Source: Rhizobium sp. BK376 (GTDB taxonomy: Bacteria; Pseudomonadota; Alphaproteobacteria; Rhizobiales; Rhizobiaceae). Taken from it: 64,000 nucleotides of DNA. A model generated the notes under the pieces. That model saw only the letters and a list, made by a program, of their open reading frames with translations. It searched no databases and was not told the origin of the DNA. The position numbers were made by a program, and so were the translations under genes. The DNA is taken from assembly GCF_004341625.1 (NCBI RefSeq), contig NZ_SLZG01000007.1, positions 219,232 to 283,231 of the forward strand, written 5' to 3'. Positions 9,126 through 18,010 of this stretch are shown here, piece by piece (position 1 is the first letter of the stretch; every line of letters begins with the position of its first letter).

Positions 9126-9620
9126 ATGGGAGGGGCTTGCCAATGTCGCCATACTGTTGTCGCCTCCCTGCTGGTGGCAATTTTTCTCGCCGTCATCGGC
9201 GGCTTCTCAGCATTTGCGCAGGAGCCTCTTCCCTCCTGGAACGACACGGCGGCGAAGTCGCGCATCATGGATTTCGTCAAGGCGACGGTAACGTACCCGT
9301 CCTCAACCGTTTGCCGAAAATCGAGTTTGTCGACGACGGGCCCGGCAAGCCTGCCGGCATCAACAAATTCATCGGGCGCAAGCCGAATCTTCGCCGCCGG
9401 CAATTGCGATGGCGACTACGAAATGTTGCGCTGGGTGACTGCTACGAAACCGGGTTTCGCCATGATAATCCACCACACCGATGGCCAGCGCGAATACGCC
9501 TATGACAGGCAATCGGCCTTCGGAAAGCTGGACAAGGCACTGGATGAAGCCGAGAACCGCAACTGGCTGGTCGTCGACATGAAAGCCGACTGGAAGAAAA
9601 TCTTTGCCTTCGAACAGTAA
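9126..9620 (+). pseudogene. Decayed exported HAD-family phosphatase
   Basis: The 5' part encodes a signal peptide (VASLLVAIFLAVIGGFSAFAQ) and LPSWNDTAAKSRIMDFV, the usual start of exported HAD phosphatases. The next recognisable part is in another frame (about 9284-9392): VPVLNRLPKIEFVDDGPGKP and INKFIGRKP. The last part is back in the first frame: GNCDGDYEML, IIHHTDGQREYAYDRQ, LDKALDEA and VVDMKADWKKIF. So the middle of the gene, including the catalytic DxDGT motif, is deleted and a 1-base insertion lies near 9393. The first-frame 164-codon ORF is open throughout but misreads the middle. It follows FGE by 12 bp and probably once belonged to that operon. Confidence 0.85.
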
Positions 9621-9816
9621 CCGCAGGTAGCGAGGACCGCGGCCAAGATATCAAAAGGTAGTGATATTGATAGCGACGGTTTAGACGAGTGAGAAAGGTG
9701 TGACATTATGGTTCTAAGTTAACCTTTTCGTAATTTTTCATAATATCGACCTACTCAATGACATTTCATTGTGCAATTTTGCCCCAAATTTTAGATGTTA
9801 CTTTTGGGGCCAGACA

Positions 9817-10941
9817 ATGAATAAGACATTTGGCAGTGTTCTAACCTCCTACCGCGGCTTTGGCCCTGGCTTTGATTTTCTTAGAATAGCCCTGGCCTTC
9901 TCAATCGTTTTTTCCCACGCGTTCCTCAATAACGGCAGTGACGAATTCTTTAGAGGCAGCCCGCTTTGGTTCCTGGAATATGCGCTGGTGCCAATGTTCT
10001 TTGCGCTGAGCGGATTTCTTATTTGCGGGTCTGCACAGCGCCTCAGCTTAAAGAACTTTCTGATAAATCGCGGACTTCGAATTGTGCCGGCGCTCGCCGT
10101 TGATATTGTCATCTGTGCGCTGATCATTGGACCAATTTTTACAACTGTCAGCCTTCAGGCGTATTTTTCCGATCGGCACTTTCACAGCTATTTTCTGAAT
10201 ATTTTCGGCTACATACATTACACGCTGCCCGGCGTTTTCGGAAACCTTCCCAGTGATCAGGTTAACGGTGCGCTCTGGACTGTTCCCTGGGAAATAGGCT
10301 GCTACATCATTATGTCGGTCTTCATGCTGACCGCGGTCGTCCGAAGCTGGAAAAGACTTGCCGTGGTCATCGTGACTTATGTTGTCGTCGGGATGGTCGT
10401 CCAGTTCACAGCCTCTATACCGCCCAAAGCCGTTGAAGGGATCTTGTACCTTCTATTCGTCAGTCGCGGCACTCAGCTTATTCTGGCCTTCTCGCTCGGC
10501 CTTCTTGCCTACCAGCTGCGCGACCGCATTCCTTATAACAGGATGATACTGGTAGCTTGCATTCTGATAGCGCTTGCGGCTGTGTTTCTCCTCGACAGAG
10601 ACCAAGCAATTTACCAGGTGCCAAACCGGATCATCGTTATTCCGGCGCTGGTTTACATAACCATTTTCATCGGGCTTACCCCAATGAAGCTGCCGGCGGT
10701 CTTCAAGAAGGGAGACTATTCCTACGGTGTCTACCTTTACCATGATCCCTTTTTGCAAATCTTGATGACGCTCTTCCCAACTCTTTTCCTCGGCACGAGG
10801 ATGGGAGCAATTGCACTGTTCATCGTCGGGCTCTGCATTGCCATGGCTGTCGCAACCTTCTCATGTCACTTCATCGAGAAGCCGATCCTCCAGATGAGAA
10901 AGAAGTATTCTTTCGTTGCAACCGCAAGGGGTGCAGCCTGA
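9817..10941 (+). CDS. Acyltransferase family 3 membrane protein
   Basis: A 374-residue integral membrane protein with about ten hydrophobic segments. The N-terminal FDFLRIALAFSIVFSHAF carries the arginine and histidine typical of acyltransferase-3 (OafA/NodX-like) O-acyltransferases, followed by ALSGFLICGSAQR, then LWTVPWEIGCY and late YGVYLYHDPF. Such enzymes acetylate or succinylate surface polysaccharides or lipids using an acyl donor from the cytoplasm. ATG 9817 was chosen over 9769, which would add 16 residues without hydrophobic or family character. The gene is visibly less GC-rich than its neighbours and stands alone; the upstream 195 bp are AT-rich, which may mean separate acquisition. 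Confidence 0.85.
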   Translation: MNKTFGSVLTSYRGFGPGFDFLRIALAFSIVFSHAFLNNGSDEFFRGSPLWFLEYALVPMFFALSGFLICGSAQRLSLKNFLINRGLRIVPALAVDIVICALIIGPIFTTVSLQAYFSDRHFHSYFLNIFGYIHYTLPGVFGNLPSDQVNGALWTVPWEIGCYIIMSVFMLTAVVRSWKRLAVVIVTYVVVGMVVQFTASIPPKAVEGILYLLFVSRGTQLILAFSLGLLAYQLRDRIPYNRMILVACILIALAAVFLLDRDQAIYQVPNRIIVIPALVYITIFIGLTPMKLPAVFKKGDYSYGVYLYHDPFLQILMTLFPTLFLGTRMGAIALFIVGLCIAMAVATFSCHFIEKPILQMRKKYSFVATARGAA

Positions 10942-11117
10942 TTGGAGATTGGCCAGCCGCATTGGCTTGGAGCAGACATTTCCGATGGGGCTATCCGTAA
11001 GTGTTCGAAACGAGCTGAACCTTCGGGCGGCCGGATCCGGACAATCCGGTGCGCGTTGTAGAATCACTTGATAAGTTTTAGCTTCCTCCGGGGCTGTTTT
11101 CTTGGAGGGAGAAAAGC

Positions 11118-11384
11118 ATGGAACCCGTTTCCTTGCCTTGGCCACAGGCATTGCAAGTCCGGATGCAAAGCGGGCTGGAACGTCGCTTCGACAATCCGCA
11201 GGACGCAGCCGATTTCCTGGAACACGAATGGCCAGTCAAGCACGGAGAGAAATACGAGCTCGCCTTGCGAACCTGCTATCATGCGGCTCACAGACAGGCT
11301 CCGCTCGGTGCAGCCAGGGAGGCCTTTGTCGCGGCTTGTCTCGAAGCAAAGCTTGAAATCGTGGCAAAGCCCACCAGGCACTAG
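11118..11384 (+). CDS. DUF982 domain protein
   Basis: An 88-residue protein with the DUF982 pattern: W...V, R..DNPQDAADFLEHEWP, and a C-terminal helix with C..A and AREAFVAACLEA. DUF982 proteins are small, of unknown function and almost confined to Rhizobiales, often in several copies. The start has GGAGGGAGAAAAGC just upstream. It is a single gene with no obvious partner. Confidence 0.82.
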   Translation: MEPVSLPWPQALQVRMQSGLERRFDNPQDAADFLEHEWPVKHGEKYELALRTCYHAAHRQAPLGAAREAFVAACLEAKLEIVAKPTRH

Positions 11385-11427
11385 CGGCTCGTGAAAGCTT
11401 GGCGGTGAGAGCCTCCGGCTCGCACCG

Positions 11428-11598
11428 TCAAGGGGCCAGACATTCCTCGCAGATGCCGCAGCCATCCTCGTCCATGAATGAACGCGAGCGGCCGCAACAG
11501 AGGCAAGGTGTCTTATCGTCGGAGTGATCGCATCGTTCCGGCGGTAATATTTCGATCATTGATGAGGCTGAATGCTCATTCACGGTTAGGTCGTCCAT
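11428..11598 (-). CDS. Small cysteine-rich protein
   Basis: A 56-residue protein with seven cysteines in its C-terminal half, arranged CDHSDDKTPCLCCGRSR and GCGICEECLAP, suggesting a zinc-ribbon-like or other metal-binding fold. ATG 11598 has CTGGAGCACTCGAT before it; longer in-frame starts look non-coding. It lies 144 bp downstream of two other small minus-strand genes. No family was recognised. Confidence 0.5.
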   Translation of the reverse strand: MDDLTVNEHSASSMIEILPPERCDHSDDKTPCLCCGRSRSFMDEDGCGICEECLAP

Positions 11599-11742
11599 AT
11601 CGAGTGCTCCAGGTTGGAGGCCTGGCACAGAGATGGGGACGTCTTCGCAAACCGGCAATGCCAGCCACGGGACGATCGCAAGAACGCTTCTCTTTGATTT
11701 GACGCAATTCCGGACGCAAAACCGTGAGACACTTTTGCTGGT

Positions 11743-11949
11743 CTAGATGCCGGCGTTGTCATTGAAGGGTAATCCGCGGATCCGCCATGCATCGCGCAGG
11801 ATATCCTCCAGTTCCTCGACCGTGAACTCGTCGAAATTGGTCCAGAGCTGTACCGCCAAAGACTTGAGGTCGGCCGTCGTTTCGGGAGCAGCCTCTGCCG
11901 CGTCGGCGAGTGCAGCGATCTCCTGGCGAAGTGCGTCGTTCTCTGTCAT
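11743..11949 (-). CDS. Small acidic helical protein
   Basis: A 68-residue acidic, alpha-helical protein (TENDALRQEIAALADAAEAA, then FTVEELEDILRDAWRIRGL). ATG 11949 has a strong AGGAGGGGTTACC ribosome site. It lies 50 bp downstream of another small gene on the same strand and is probably cotranscribed with it from the EcfG-type promoter at 12283-12308. Function not recognised. Confidence 0.65.
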   Translation of the reverse strand: MTENDALRQEIAALADAAEAAPETTADLKSLAVQLWTNFDEFTVEELEDILRDAWRIRGLPFNDNAGI

Positions 11950-11999
11950 GGTAACCCCTCCTGGCTCGCGTCCGCGCGTTCCGTCTGGCATGTAGCGAT

Positions 12000-12257
12000 C
12001 TAGTCAAACTGCTCGCCGTGGCCGATCTGCTCGCGAACGGCCTCGGGAATTGACGGGTCATCTGCCGGATCTGGATCGACAGTGGCGGCGTCCTTGAGCG
12101 ACTGTGCCGCCTCGATCAGCGCGGCGACGATCTCCTGCGTCCCCCAGCCGGTTTCGTTTGCGGAGGCGATGATTTCTTCCAATGCGTCCTTGGCGGTCGT
12201 CCTCAATTCTTCGAAGCGCTGCCGCGAGTCTTCGGTTTTTGGCGGAGGAAATGGCAT
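12000..12257 (-). CDS. Small hypothetical protein, stress-promoter linked
   Basis: An 85-residue protein, largely helical (SRQRFEELRTTAKDALEEII, then TQEIVAALIEAAQSLKDAA) with an acidic Pro/Asp-rich linker near the C terminus. ATG 12257 has AAGGAGCAGGCC upstream. A GGAAC-N18-GTT element 26 bp before the start fits the EcfG/RpoE2 general stress sigma factor, so the gene and the one downstream (11743-11949) may be starvation or stress induced. Function not recognised. Confidence 0.65.
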   Translation of the reverse strand: MPFPPPKTEDSRQRFEELRTTAKDALEEIIASANETGWGTQEIVAALIEAAQSLKDAATVDPDPADDPSIPEAVREQIGHGEQFD

Positions 12258-12282
12258 GGCCTGCTCCTTTCGATGGCGAGGT

Positions 12283-12308
12283 AACACTTTCAGACATCCA
12301 ACAGTTCC
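12283..12308 (-). promoter_or_regulatory. EcfG/RpoE2-type stress promoter
   Basis: On the minus strand GGAAC (12308-12304) is followed after 18 bases by GTT (12285-12283). This matches the alphaproteobacterial general-stress consensus GGAAC-N16/17-(C)GTT, with T in place of the optional C. It reads toward the small gene starting at 12257. Confidence 0.6.
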
Positions 12309-12496
12309 GAGTGGATCTTGGTGGAATGGGTTGGACCGCTCTTTTCGGCATCGAGATCAACACTGTCCTCTCCGAGCTGGGCAAATTCTCGCCCGCATAT
12401 TCCTTCTTCAAGACTGCGCCCTAGCTTCAGTTCGAGACAACGGCGTCCGGCCGCCCGGCACCAAGAATGTATCGGCCGAGAAACAGGAGCGAGATC

Positions 12497-14527
12497 ATGT
12501 CAGATACTCCCAACCAGCCCCGTAAGACCGTTCCAGCCCCGAAGGATCAACATTTGAGGGACCTGGCGGACTGCATCCGATTTCTCTCGATGGATGCCGT
12601 GCAGGCCGCGAAAAGCGGTCACCCCGGCATGCCGATGGGAATGGCGGACATTGCGACGGTGCTCTTCTCGGAATTCTTGAAATTCGATGCAGCCGACCCT
12701 TACTGGTTCGATCGGGATCGATTCGTCATCTCGAACGGTCACGGCTCGATGCTGCTCTACAGTCTCCTGTATCTTACCGGTTACCAAGACATGACGATCG
12801 AGGAGATCAAGCGATTCCGGCAGATCGACAGCCGGACAGCAGGACATCCGGAATATCGCCACGCGACAGGTATCGAAACGACGACCGGACCGCTGGGTCA
12901 GGGGATCGCCAATTCGGTCGGCATGGCACTTGGCGAGCGGATCATGAACGCGTCCTTCGGTGATGGCCTCGTCGATCATCACACCTACGTCTTTCTCGGT
13001 GATGGCTGCCTCATGGAAGGCATCAGTCACGAGGCCATATCCTTGGCCGGTCACTTGAAGCTGGGAAAGCTGATCGCCTTTTGGGACGATAACTCGATCT
13101 CGATCGACGGTGCGACAAGCCTCGCCGAATCCGATGACCAGCCGGCCCGCTTCAAGGCAGCCAACTGGCACGTCCAGAAGATCGACGGACACGATACCGA
13201 CGCCATCCGCGCCGCCATCATCGAGGCGAAGAAGGTTACCGACCGTCCTTCCTTGATCGACTGCAAGACCATCATCGGGTTTGGATTTCCCACAAGAGCC
13301 GGGACCCAGAAAGCACACAGCGACGCCCCCGGCGAAGAGGAGATCGCCGGCGCCCGCGAGATTCTGGGATGGAAGTCGCCACCGTTCGAGATCCCGCAGA
13401 ACCTTCTCGACACCTGGCGGAAAATCGGCGCGAAGGGCCGTCCGGAGCGCACGGCCTGGGCCAAGCGCGTCGCAGACGGCGGGAAAGGCGAGTTCGATCG
13501 CCGGGTGAAAGGCGAGCTTCCGGGCAATTGGCGATCGGCGATCGCCGAGGCGAAGAAAGAGCTGCTTGGTTCGGAGAAGGATCTCGCCACGCGTCAGGCA
13601 AGCGGCATCGTGCTGAACCACCTTTTCGATGCCGTGCCCGAACTACTGGGGGGATCCGCGGACCTCACTCCGTCGAACAACACCAAGGCAAAGAACCAGG
13701 TGGAGATCAAGCCGGGCGAGTACAATGGTTCATATATCCACTATGGCGTTCGCGAGCACGGGATGGCGGCGGCCATGAACGGCCTGTCGCTCCATGGCGG
13801 ACTTGTTCCTTATGGCGGGACGTTCCTGACATTCTCGGACTATTGCCGCCCGTCGATCAGGCTTGCCGCGATCATGAAAATCCGCACCATCTTCGTCATG
13901 ACGCACGATTCAATCGGCCTTGGCGAAGACGGCCCGACACATCAACCCATCGAACATCTGAGTGCGCTGCGGGACATCCCGCAACTCGCCGTCTACAGGC
14001 CCGGTGACCCGATCGAGACGGCAGAATGCTGGGAAGCGATCATGGAAAGCCCGAGCGAAGCGGCTTTGATCGCACTGTCGCGCCAGCCGATGCCGCTGCT
14101 GCGAAAGACTTCGGCATCGGAGAACCTTGCGGCCAAAGGTGCCTACGTGCTCCTGGAAGCAGAGGGAGGAGAACGGCAATTGACAATCTTCGCCACCGGC
14201 TCCGAACTGCATCTGGCGGTCGAGGCTCGTACCATCCTTCAGAAGGAAGGTATCCGGACCGCTGTCGTCTCGATGCCGTGCCGGTTGGCCTTTGAAAGGC
14301 AGGACGCGGCCTACAAGAAGAAGGTCATCGGCGACACCCGGGCAAGAGTGGCTGTCGAGGCGGGCGTACAGGATTCCTGGGATCGCTACATCGGTCTCGA
14401 CGGCGAGTTCGTCGGCATGCACGGCTTCGGAGCATCCGGGAAAATCGAAGACGTCTACAAAAAATTCGACATCACCACGGACGCCGTTGTGCGCGCCGGC
14501 AAGAAGGCGGTCAGCAATTTGAAGTGA
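12497..14527 (+). CDS. tkt: Transketolase
   Basis: A 676-residue thiamine-diphosphate enzyme, full family length. The N-terminal half has KSGHPGMPMGMADI, TTGPLGQGIANSVGMA and the ThDP/Mg motif GDGCLMEGISHEA...DDNSISIDG; the middle has GGSADLTPSNNT and YGVREHGMAAAMNG; the C-terminal part has THDSIGLGEDGPTHQPIEHL. It transfers two-carbon ketol units in the pentose phosphate pathway. ATG 12497 has AGGAGCGAGATC upstream, while 12467 does not. It is not next to gap or pgk, the usual rhizobial tkt neighbours, so this may be a second, accessory transketolase. Confidence 0.95.
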   Translation: MSDTPNQPRKTVPAPKDQHLRDLADCIRFLSMDAVQAAKSGHPGMPMGMADIATVLFSEFLKFDAADPYWFDRDRFVISNGHGSMLLYSLLYLTGYQDMTIEEIKRFRQIDSRTAGHPEYRHATGIETTTGPLGQGIANSVGMALGERIMNASFGDGLVDHHTYVFLGDGCLMEGISHEAISLAGHLKLGKLIAFWDDNSISIDGATSLAESDDQPARFKAANWHVQKIDGHDTDAIRAAIIEAKKVTDRPSLIDCKTIIGFGFPTRAGTQKAHSDAPGEEEIAGAREILGWKSPPFEIPQNLLDTWRKIGAKGRPERTAWAKRVADGGKGEFDRRVKGELPGNWRSAIAEAKKELLGSEKDLATRQASGIVLNHLFDAVPELLGGSADLTPSNNTKAKNQVEIKPGEYNGSYIHYGVREHGMAAAMNGLSLHGGLVPYGGTFLTFSDYCRPSIRLAAIMKIRTIFVMTHDSIGLGEDGPTHQPIEHLSALRDIPQLAVYRPGDPIETAECWEAIMESPSEAALIALSRQPMPLLRKTSASENLAAKGAYVLLEAEGGERQLTIFATGSELHLAVEARTILQKEGIRTAVVSMPCRLAFERQDAAYKKKVIGDTRARVAVEAGVQDSWDRYIGLDGEFVGMHGFGASGKIEDVYKKFDITTDAVVRAGKKAVSNLK

Positions 14528-14548
14528 ATACGTCCTTCCTTCCATAGC

Positions 14549-14572
14549 GGCGTTGGCAATTCCGCCAACGCC
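14549..14572 (+). terminator. Hairpin after transketolase
   Basis: A perfect 9-bp stem (GGCGTTGGC / GCCAACGCC) with a 6-base loop lies 22 bp after the tkt stop. There is no T-run after it, so it may act as a 3' stabiliser or a weak terminator. Confidence 0.5.
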
Positions 14573-14678
14573 CTAAAGCGCGTCGCGATCCCCAGGATTC
14601 GCTTGCCGCACTTTAGGTCTTTGTTCTTGCATGTCGCTGTCGCAAAACCGCTGCACACGTTCGCGCGACATGCTTTAG
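14573..14678. repeat. Rhizobial intergenic palindromic repeat
   Basis: The segment begins CTAAAGCGCGTCGCG and ends CGCGCGACATGCTTTAG, which are near inverted repeats of each other, and contains TGTCGCTGTCGCAAAACCGC. Elements with these ends are, from general knowledge, scattered between genes in Rhizobium and Agrobacterium chromosomes. It begins right after the tkt hairpin and overlaps the last codon of the next minus-strand gene. Confidence 0.6.
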
Positions 14679-14929
14679 TGACTGCTATAGAGCGTCTGTT
14701 GGAAGTCTTCGTCCGCGTGCTCTGGGAACAGGTGGCGTCTGGTTTGCCTGAGGGCGTCCGCTTCACGCCGCTGCCGCTGAAGGAGTTCCGAGGTCACGTC
14801 GGTGAACGGAGCGCTATCGGACGCTGCCACGCGGACTGTTCCGCCATGGGCGAGGAAATCGCAGAACGCCTCGACCGAACGCAGCCGGGTCGTCAGTTCC
14901 ACGTAGCGATTATAATTCCCATCCAGCAT
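14675..14929 (-). CDS. Small hypothetical protein
   Basis: An 84-residue charged protein starting MLDGNYNRYVELTTRLRSVE and ending in a Gln/Arg-rich helix. The ATG at 14929 has an AGGAGGTTGCG ribosome site, close to ideal. It converges with tkt, and its stop touches the intergenic repeat. No family recognised; the strong start site is the main support. Confidence 0.6.
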   Translation of the reverse strand: MLDGNYNRYVELTTRLRSVEAFCDFLAHGGTVRVAASDSAPFTDVTSELLQRQRREADALRQTRRHLFPEHADEDFQQTLYSSH

Positions 14930-15186
14930 CGCAACCTCCTTCAATGATTCATTGGAGGAAGAGTTCGGCGGGATGATGGCAGCGCCGCTGGACTTGATGC
15001 TTTCGCGAGAGTGTTCCTGCGATGGATGAGGTTGGGCGATGCTCTGTAGGCGTCAATAAAAATGAGGTGCACGGCGCGGCTTTGGCAGGCATGATGTCCG
15101 GAGCATCGAGAAACCGGCACCGGAGCCGGTCGGCGGATGGTGAAAGTCGTTCAACTGCGGGCCAAATCCCGTAAAGCGAGGTTTAC

Positions 15187-16245
15187 ATGTCACTGCCCGA
15201 TCCCGCGCCTACGCGAAACCCAATGCTTTCCCTTATTCTCATTGGTTGTATCGTCGGTATTGTCGCCATCGCCTTTGTCTATACTGCCGGATGGCTGTCC
15301 CCCAATCGTCTGACGCCGGCCAAGCTGGTGGCGGCGCTCGCTCCGCCAGACGGACCGGCACTGGGCCATCGTCGCAACCATGCCAAGGGTATCTGCTTTA
15401 CCGGAATTTTCGAATCGAACGGCGCCGGAGTGGAGCTGTCGAAGGCTCAGGTATTTGCGTCGGGCCAGTATCCCGTCCTCGGGCGATTTAACCTCGCGAC
15501 GCCGAACCCCACAGCAGCAGACGCAACCGTCCGAGTGCGCGGCCTAGGTCTCCAGATCAAGACGCCAAACGGCGAGGTCTGGCGCATGGCTATGATCGAC
15601 CCGCCGATCTTCCCGGTTTCCACGCCCCAGGGCTTTTACCAGCTGCTCGAAGCCTCCGGCAGCAAAGACCCGGATGCGATGAAGAATTTTGTAGGCCAGC
15701 ATTCCGAGTTCGCAGCCTTTGCAGACTGGGCGGGCAAGGCACCGTGGACTTCCAGCTATGCGCAAGACCGGTTCAACAGTCTAAACAGCTTTACCTTTGC
15801 TGACGCAGCTGGGACCAATCGGATCGTGCGCTGGTCGTTTGTGCCCGCCGCGCAGGTCGTTGCGATTTCGCCGGATGAACTGGCCAAGCGCGGGGCCGAC
15901 TATCTGGAGCAGGAAATCGCAGACCGTGTCCGCAGCGGACCGCAGCGCTGGACCATGGCCGTCACAATCGCCAATCCGGGCGATCCCACCGCCGATCCAA
16001 CCAAGGCCTGGCCTTCCGACCGACGTACCGTCGAGGTCGGCACTCTCATCGTGAAGCAGATCGAAGCGGAAGCGGATGGACCGTGCCGCGATATCAATTT
16101 CGATCCGACAATACTGCCTTCGGGAATTACGACATCCGACGATCCTTTTCCCGCTGCGCGCTCGGCTGCCTATTCACGATCCTACAACAGCCGTACGGCC
16201 GAGGCCGCCGATTATCCGCACACAGCTTCGGGAGTAACGCAATGA
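15187..16245 (+). CDS. Catalase-related peroxidase (SrpA-like), membrane anchored
   Basis: A 352-residue protein. Residues 12-36 (PMLSLILIGCIVGIVAIAFVYTAGW) form one membrane anchor. The rest resembles heme catalase-related peroxidases: HRRNHAKGICFTGIFESNG, then GRFNLATPNP, VRGLGLQIKTPNGEVWRMAM, and later RFNSLNSFTFADAAGTNRIVRW (given here in parts). These proteins use a catalase fold as a peroxidase on organic peroxides. GCGAGGTTTAC precedes the ATG. Its stop overlaps the start of a cytochrome b561 gene, which suggests that the two act as an electron-transfer pair at the membrane. Confidence 0.88.
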   Translation: MSLPDPAPTRNPMLSLILIGCIVGIVAIAFVYTAGWLSPNRLTPAKLVAALAPPDGPALGHRRNHAKGICFTGIFESNGAGVELSKAQVFASGQYPVLGRFNLATPNPTAADATVRVRGLGLQIKTPNGEVWRMAMIDPPIFPVSTPQGFYQLLEASGSKDPDAMKNFVGQHSEFAAFADWAGKAPWTSSYAQDRFNSLNSFTFADAAGTNRIVRWSFVPAAQVVAISPDELAKRGADYLEQEIADRVRSGPQRWTMAVTIANPGDPTADPTKAWPSDRRTVEVGTLIVKQIEAEADGPCRDINFDPTILPSGITTSDDPFPAARSAAYSRSYNSRTAEAADYPHTASGVTQ

Positions 16246-16808
16246 CGACGACGCGCCAAACCTTCACCCTGTCGCAGCGGCTCCTGCACTGGCTGATGGC
16301 GATCTGCATCCTGGCCATGCTCTTTATCGGTGTCGGGATGGTTTCGACCGTCACACCAGCCTACCTCACGCTGGTCCAGATCCATAAGCCGCTTGGCATT
16401 GCCATCCTGGTCCTGGCAATTGTCCGCCTCTTGTTGCGTCTACGCTATGGCGCCCCTGCCCTGCCCGAGGATTTACCGGAACCCATAAAATTGGCCGCCT
16501 ATCTGTCGCACCTCGCGTTCTATGTGCTGATGTTCGCAATGCCGCTGCTTGGATGGGGAATGCTGTCGGCGGCGTCCTACCCGATAATTTTGGCCGGTGG
16601 CATCCATCTGCCGCCGATCCTGCCGTTAAGTCCGCGGCTTCATACCCTGCTCTGGGACGCACATTACTATCTGGCCTTCGCATTCTTCGCGCTGATCCTG
16701 ATGCACGTCGCAGCCGCGCTGTTCCACGCCCTCATAAGACGCGATGGCGTGTTTGCTGCGATGGCCCCGGTGGGCAGCCGCGATAGCACCCACGTCCCCG
16801 GCGAGTGA
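16242..16808 (+). CDS. Cytochrome b561 family protein
   Basis: A 188-residue protein with four hydrophobic helices and heme-ligand histidines: LSQRLLHWLMAICI, VQIHKPLGIAILV, a central helix with HLAFYVLMF, and HYYLAFAFFALILMHVAAALFH. This is the bacterial di-heme cytochrome b561 (YodB/CybB) pattern. It starts within the stop of the catalase-related peroxidase (ATGA overlap). Likely role: passing electrons from quinol to the peroxidase partner. Confidence 0.9.
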   Translation: MTTTRQTFTLSQRLLHWLMAICILAMLFIGVGMVSTVTPAYLTLVQIHKPLGIAILVLAIVRLLLRLRYGAPALPEDLPEPIKLAAYLSHLAFYVLMFAMPLLGWGMLSAASYPIILAGGIHLPPILPLSPRLHTLLWDAHYYLAFAFFALILMHVAAALFHALIRRDGVFAAMAPVGSRDSTHVPGE

Positions 16809-16924
16809 TCAAATTGCGGTGCCTTGGCCGGTAATAGACTACGCTGGCTCGGTCAACGCTATACCATCGCTCGCGCCGGGCGCGGCTTAACCCTGGCAGG
16901 TCTCGGTTGGATGGCTGCGCTCAG

Positions 16925-18010
16925 TTATGTCCGCGGAGCTACCGCAAGAGCGGGTGACGGCCGCACGACAACCTTCACGCTTGAGCCGTGACCGAAGCGG
17001 GCAACGTCCGCGCTGGCGACCTGTGCCTGCACCAGGGTATCGTCATGCAGTCTCACCTGCACGCGGGCGATAGGGCCGAGGAAGCTTGCTGCGACCACCC
17101 GGCCCACGCCCTCTCTATCCGGTACCAGATCGAGACATTCCGGTCTGACAAGCACGATCGCCGCACCCTCGGCAACGGAGCCTTCGAGCACGGGAATTGT
17201 GCAGCCAAGCACCATTGCCATACCATCACGCACCTCGCAGCGAAGCCGATTGGAAAGACCGACAAATTCGGCGACACGCTGCGAGCAAGGGCGCTCATAA
17301 AGCTCGATCGGAGTTGCAATCTGCTCGATCCGTCCGGCATGCATGACCGCGACGCGATCGGCCGCAGCCATAGCCTCCTCCTGGTCGTGGGTCACGAACA
17401 AGGTCGTCGTCCGCAAATCCAGTTGAATTCTGCGGATTTCGTCGCGCAGCTGCGAGCGAACCTTGGCATCCAGTGCAGAAAGGGGTTCGTCCAGCAGCAG
17501 CACGCTTGGCTGGATAGCGAGCGCACGCGCGAGGGCGACACGCTGCTGTTGTCCGCCGGAAAGCTGGTGCGGATAGCGTTCCGCCCGATCTCCAAGGCCA
17601 ACGATGTCAAGAAAATGGTTTGCGATCCGCTTCCTCTCAGCGCCGCCAATCCTGCGCATCCGCAGCCCGAACGCCACATTCTCCAGCGCCGTCATATGCG
17701 GAAACAGGCTGTAGGCTTGAAAGACCATGCCTATGTCGCGGCCGGTCGTCGCCAGTTGCGTAACATCGGTGCTTCCGATGATAATCTTGCCTTCGTCGAC
17801 CTTCTCCAGCCCAGCGACTGCACGAAGCGCCGTGGTCTTGCCGCAACCGGAGGGGCCAAGCAGCGCGACCAACTCGCCGGGACGGATATCGAGGCTCAAT
17901 CCGTCCAACGCGCGAATGCTTCCGTACCGCCGCTGAAGATCCAGGAGCTGGACGGGTACGCCGCCATCGGCCCCATCATTGCCGGGCTGAGCTGGAGACA
18001 TATTCATCAT
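16925..18010 (-). CDS. ABC transporter ATP-binding protein, PotA-like
   Basis: A 361-residue ATPase: Walker A GPSGCGKTT, Q-loop MVFQAYSLFPHM, signature LSGGQQQRVALARAL, Walker B VLLLDEPLSALD, switch histidine FVTHDQEEA, and a C-terminal TOBE-like domain with VRPECLDLV. This is the layout of spermidine/putrescine, iron(III) and related importers. It is the last gene of a binding protein-permease-permease-ATPase operon and starts 1 bp inside the stop of the second permease (TAATG). Confidence 0.93.
   Translation of the reverse strand: MMNMSPAQPGNDGADGGVPVQLLDLQRRYGSIRALDGLSLDIRPGELVALLGPSGCGKTTALRAVAGLEKVDEGKIIIGSTDVTQLATTGRDIGMVFQAYSLFPHMTALENVAFGLRMRRIGGAERKRIANHFLDIVGLGDRAERYPHQLSGGQQQRVALARALAIQPSVLLLDEPLSALDAKVRSQLRDEIRRIQLDLRTTTLFVTHDQEEAMAAADRVAVMHAGRIEQIATPIELYERPCSQRVAEFVGLSNRLRCEVRDGMAMVLGCTIPVLEGSVAEGAAIVLVRPECLDLVPDREGVGRVVAASFLGPIARVQVRLHDDTLVQAQVASADVARFGHGSSVKVVVRPSPALAVAPRT

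Noticed and set aside
12500..13621. Minus-strand 373-codon frame opposite transketolase
   Set aside because: Antisense shadow of tkt.
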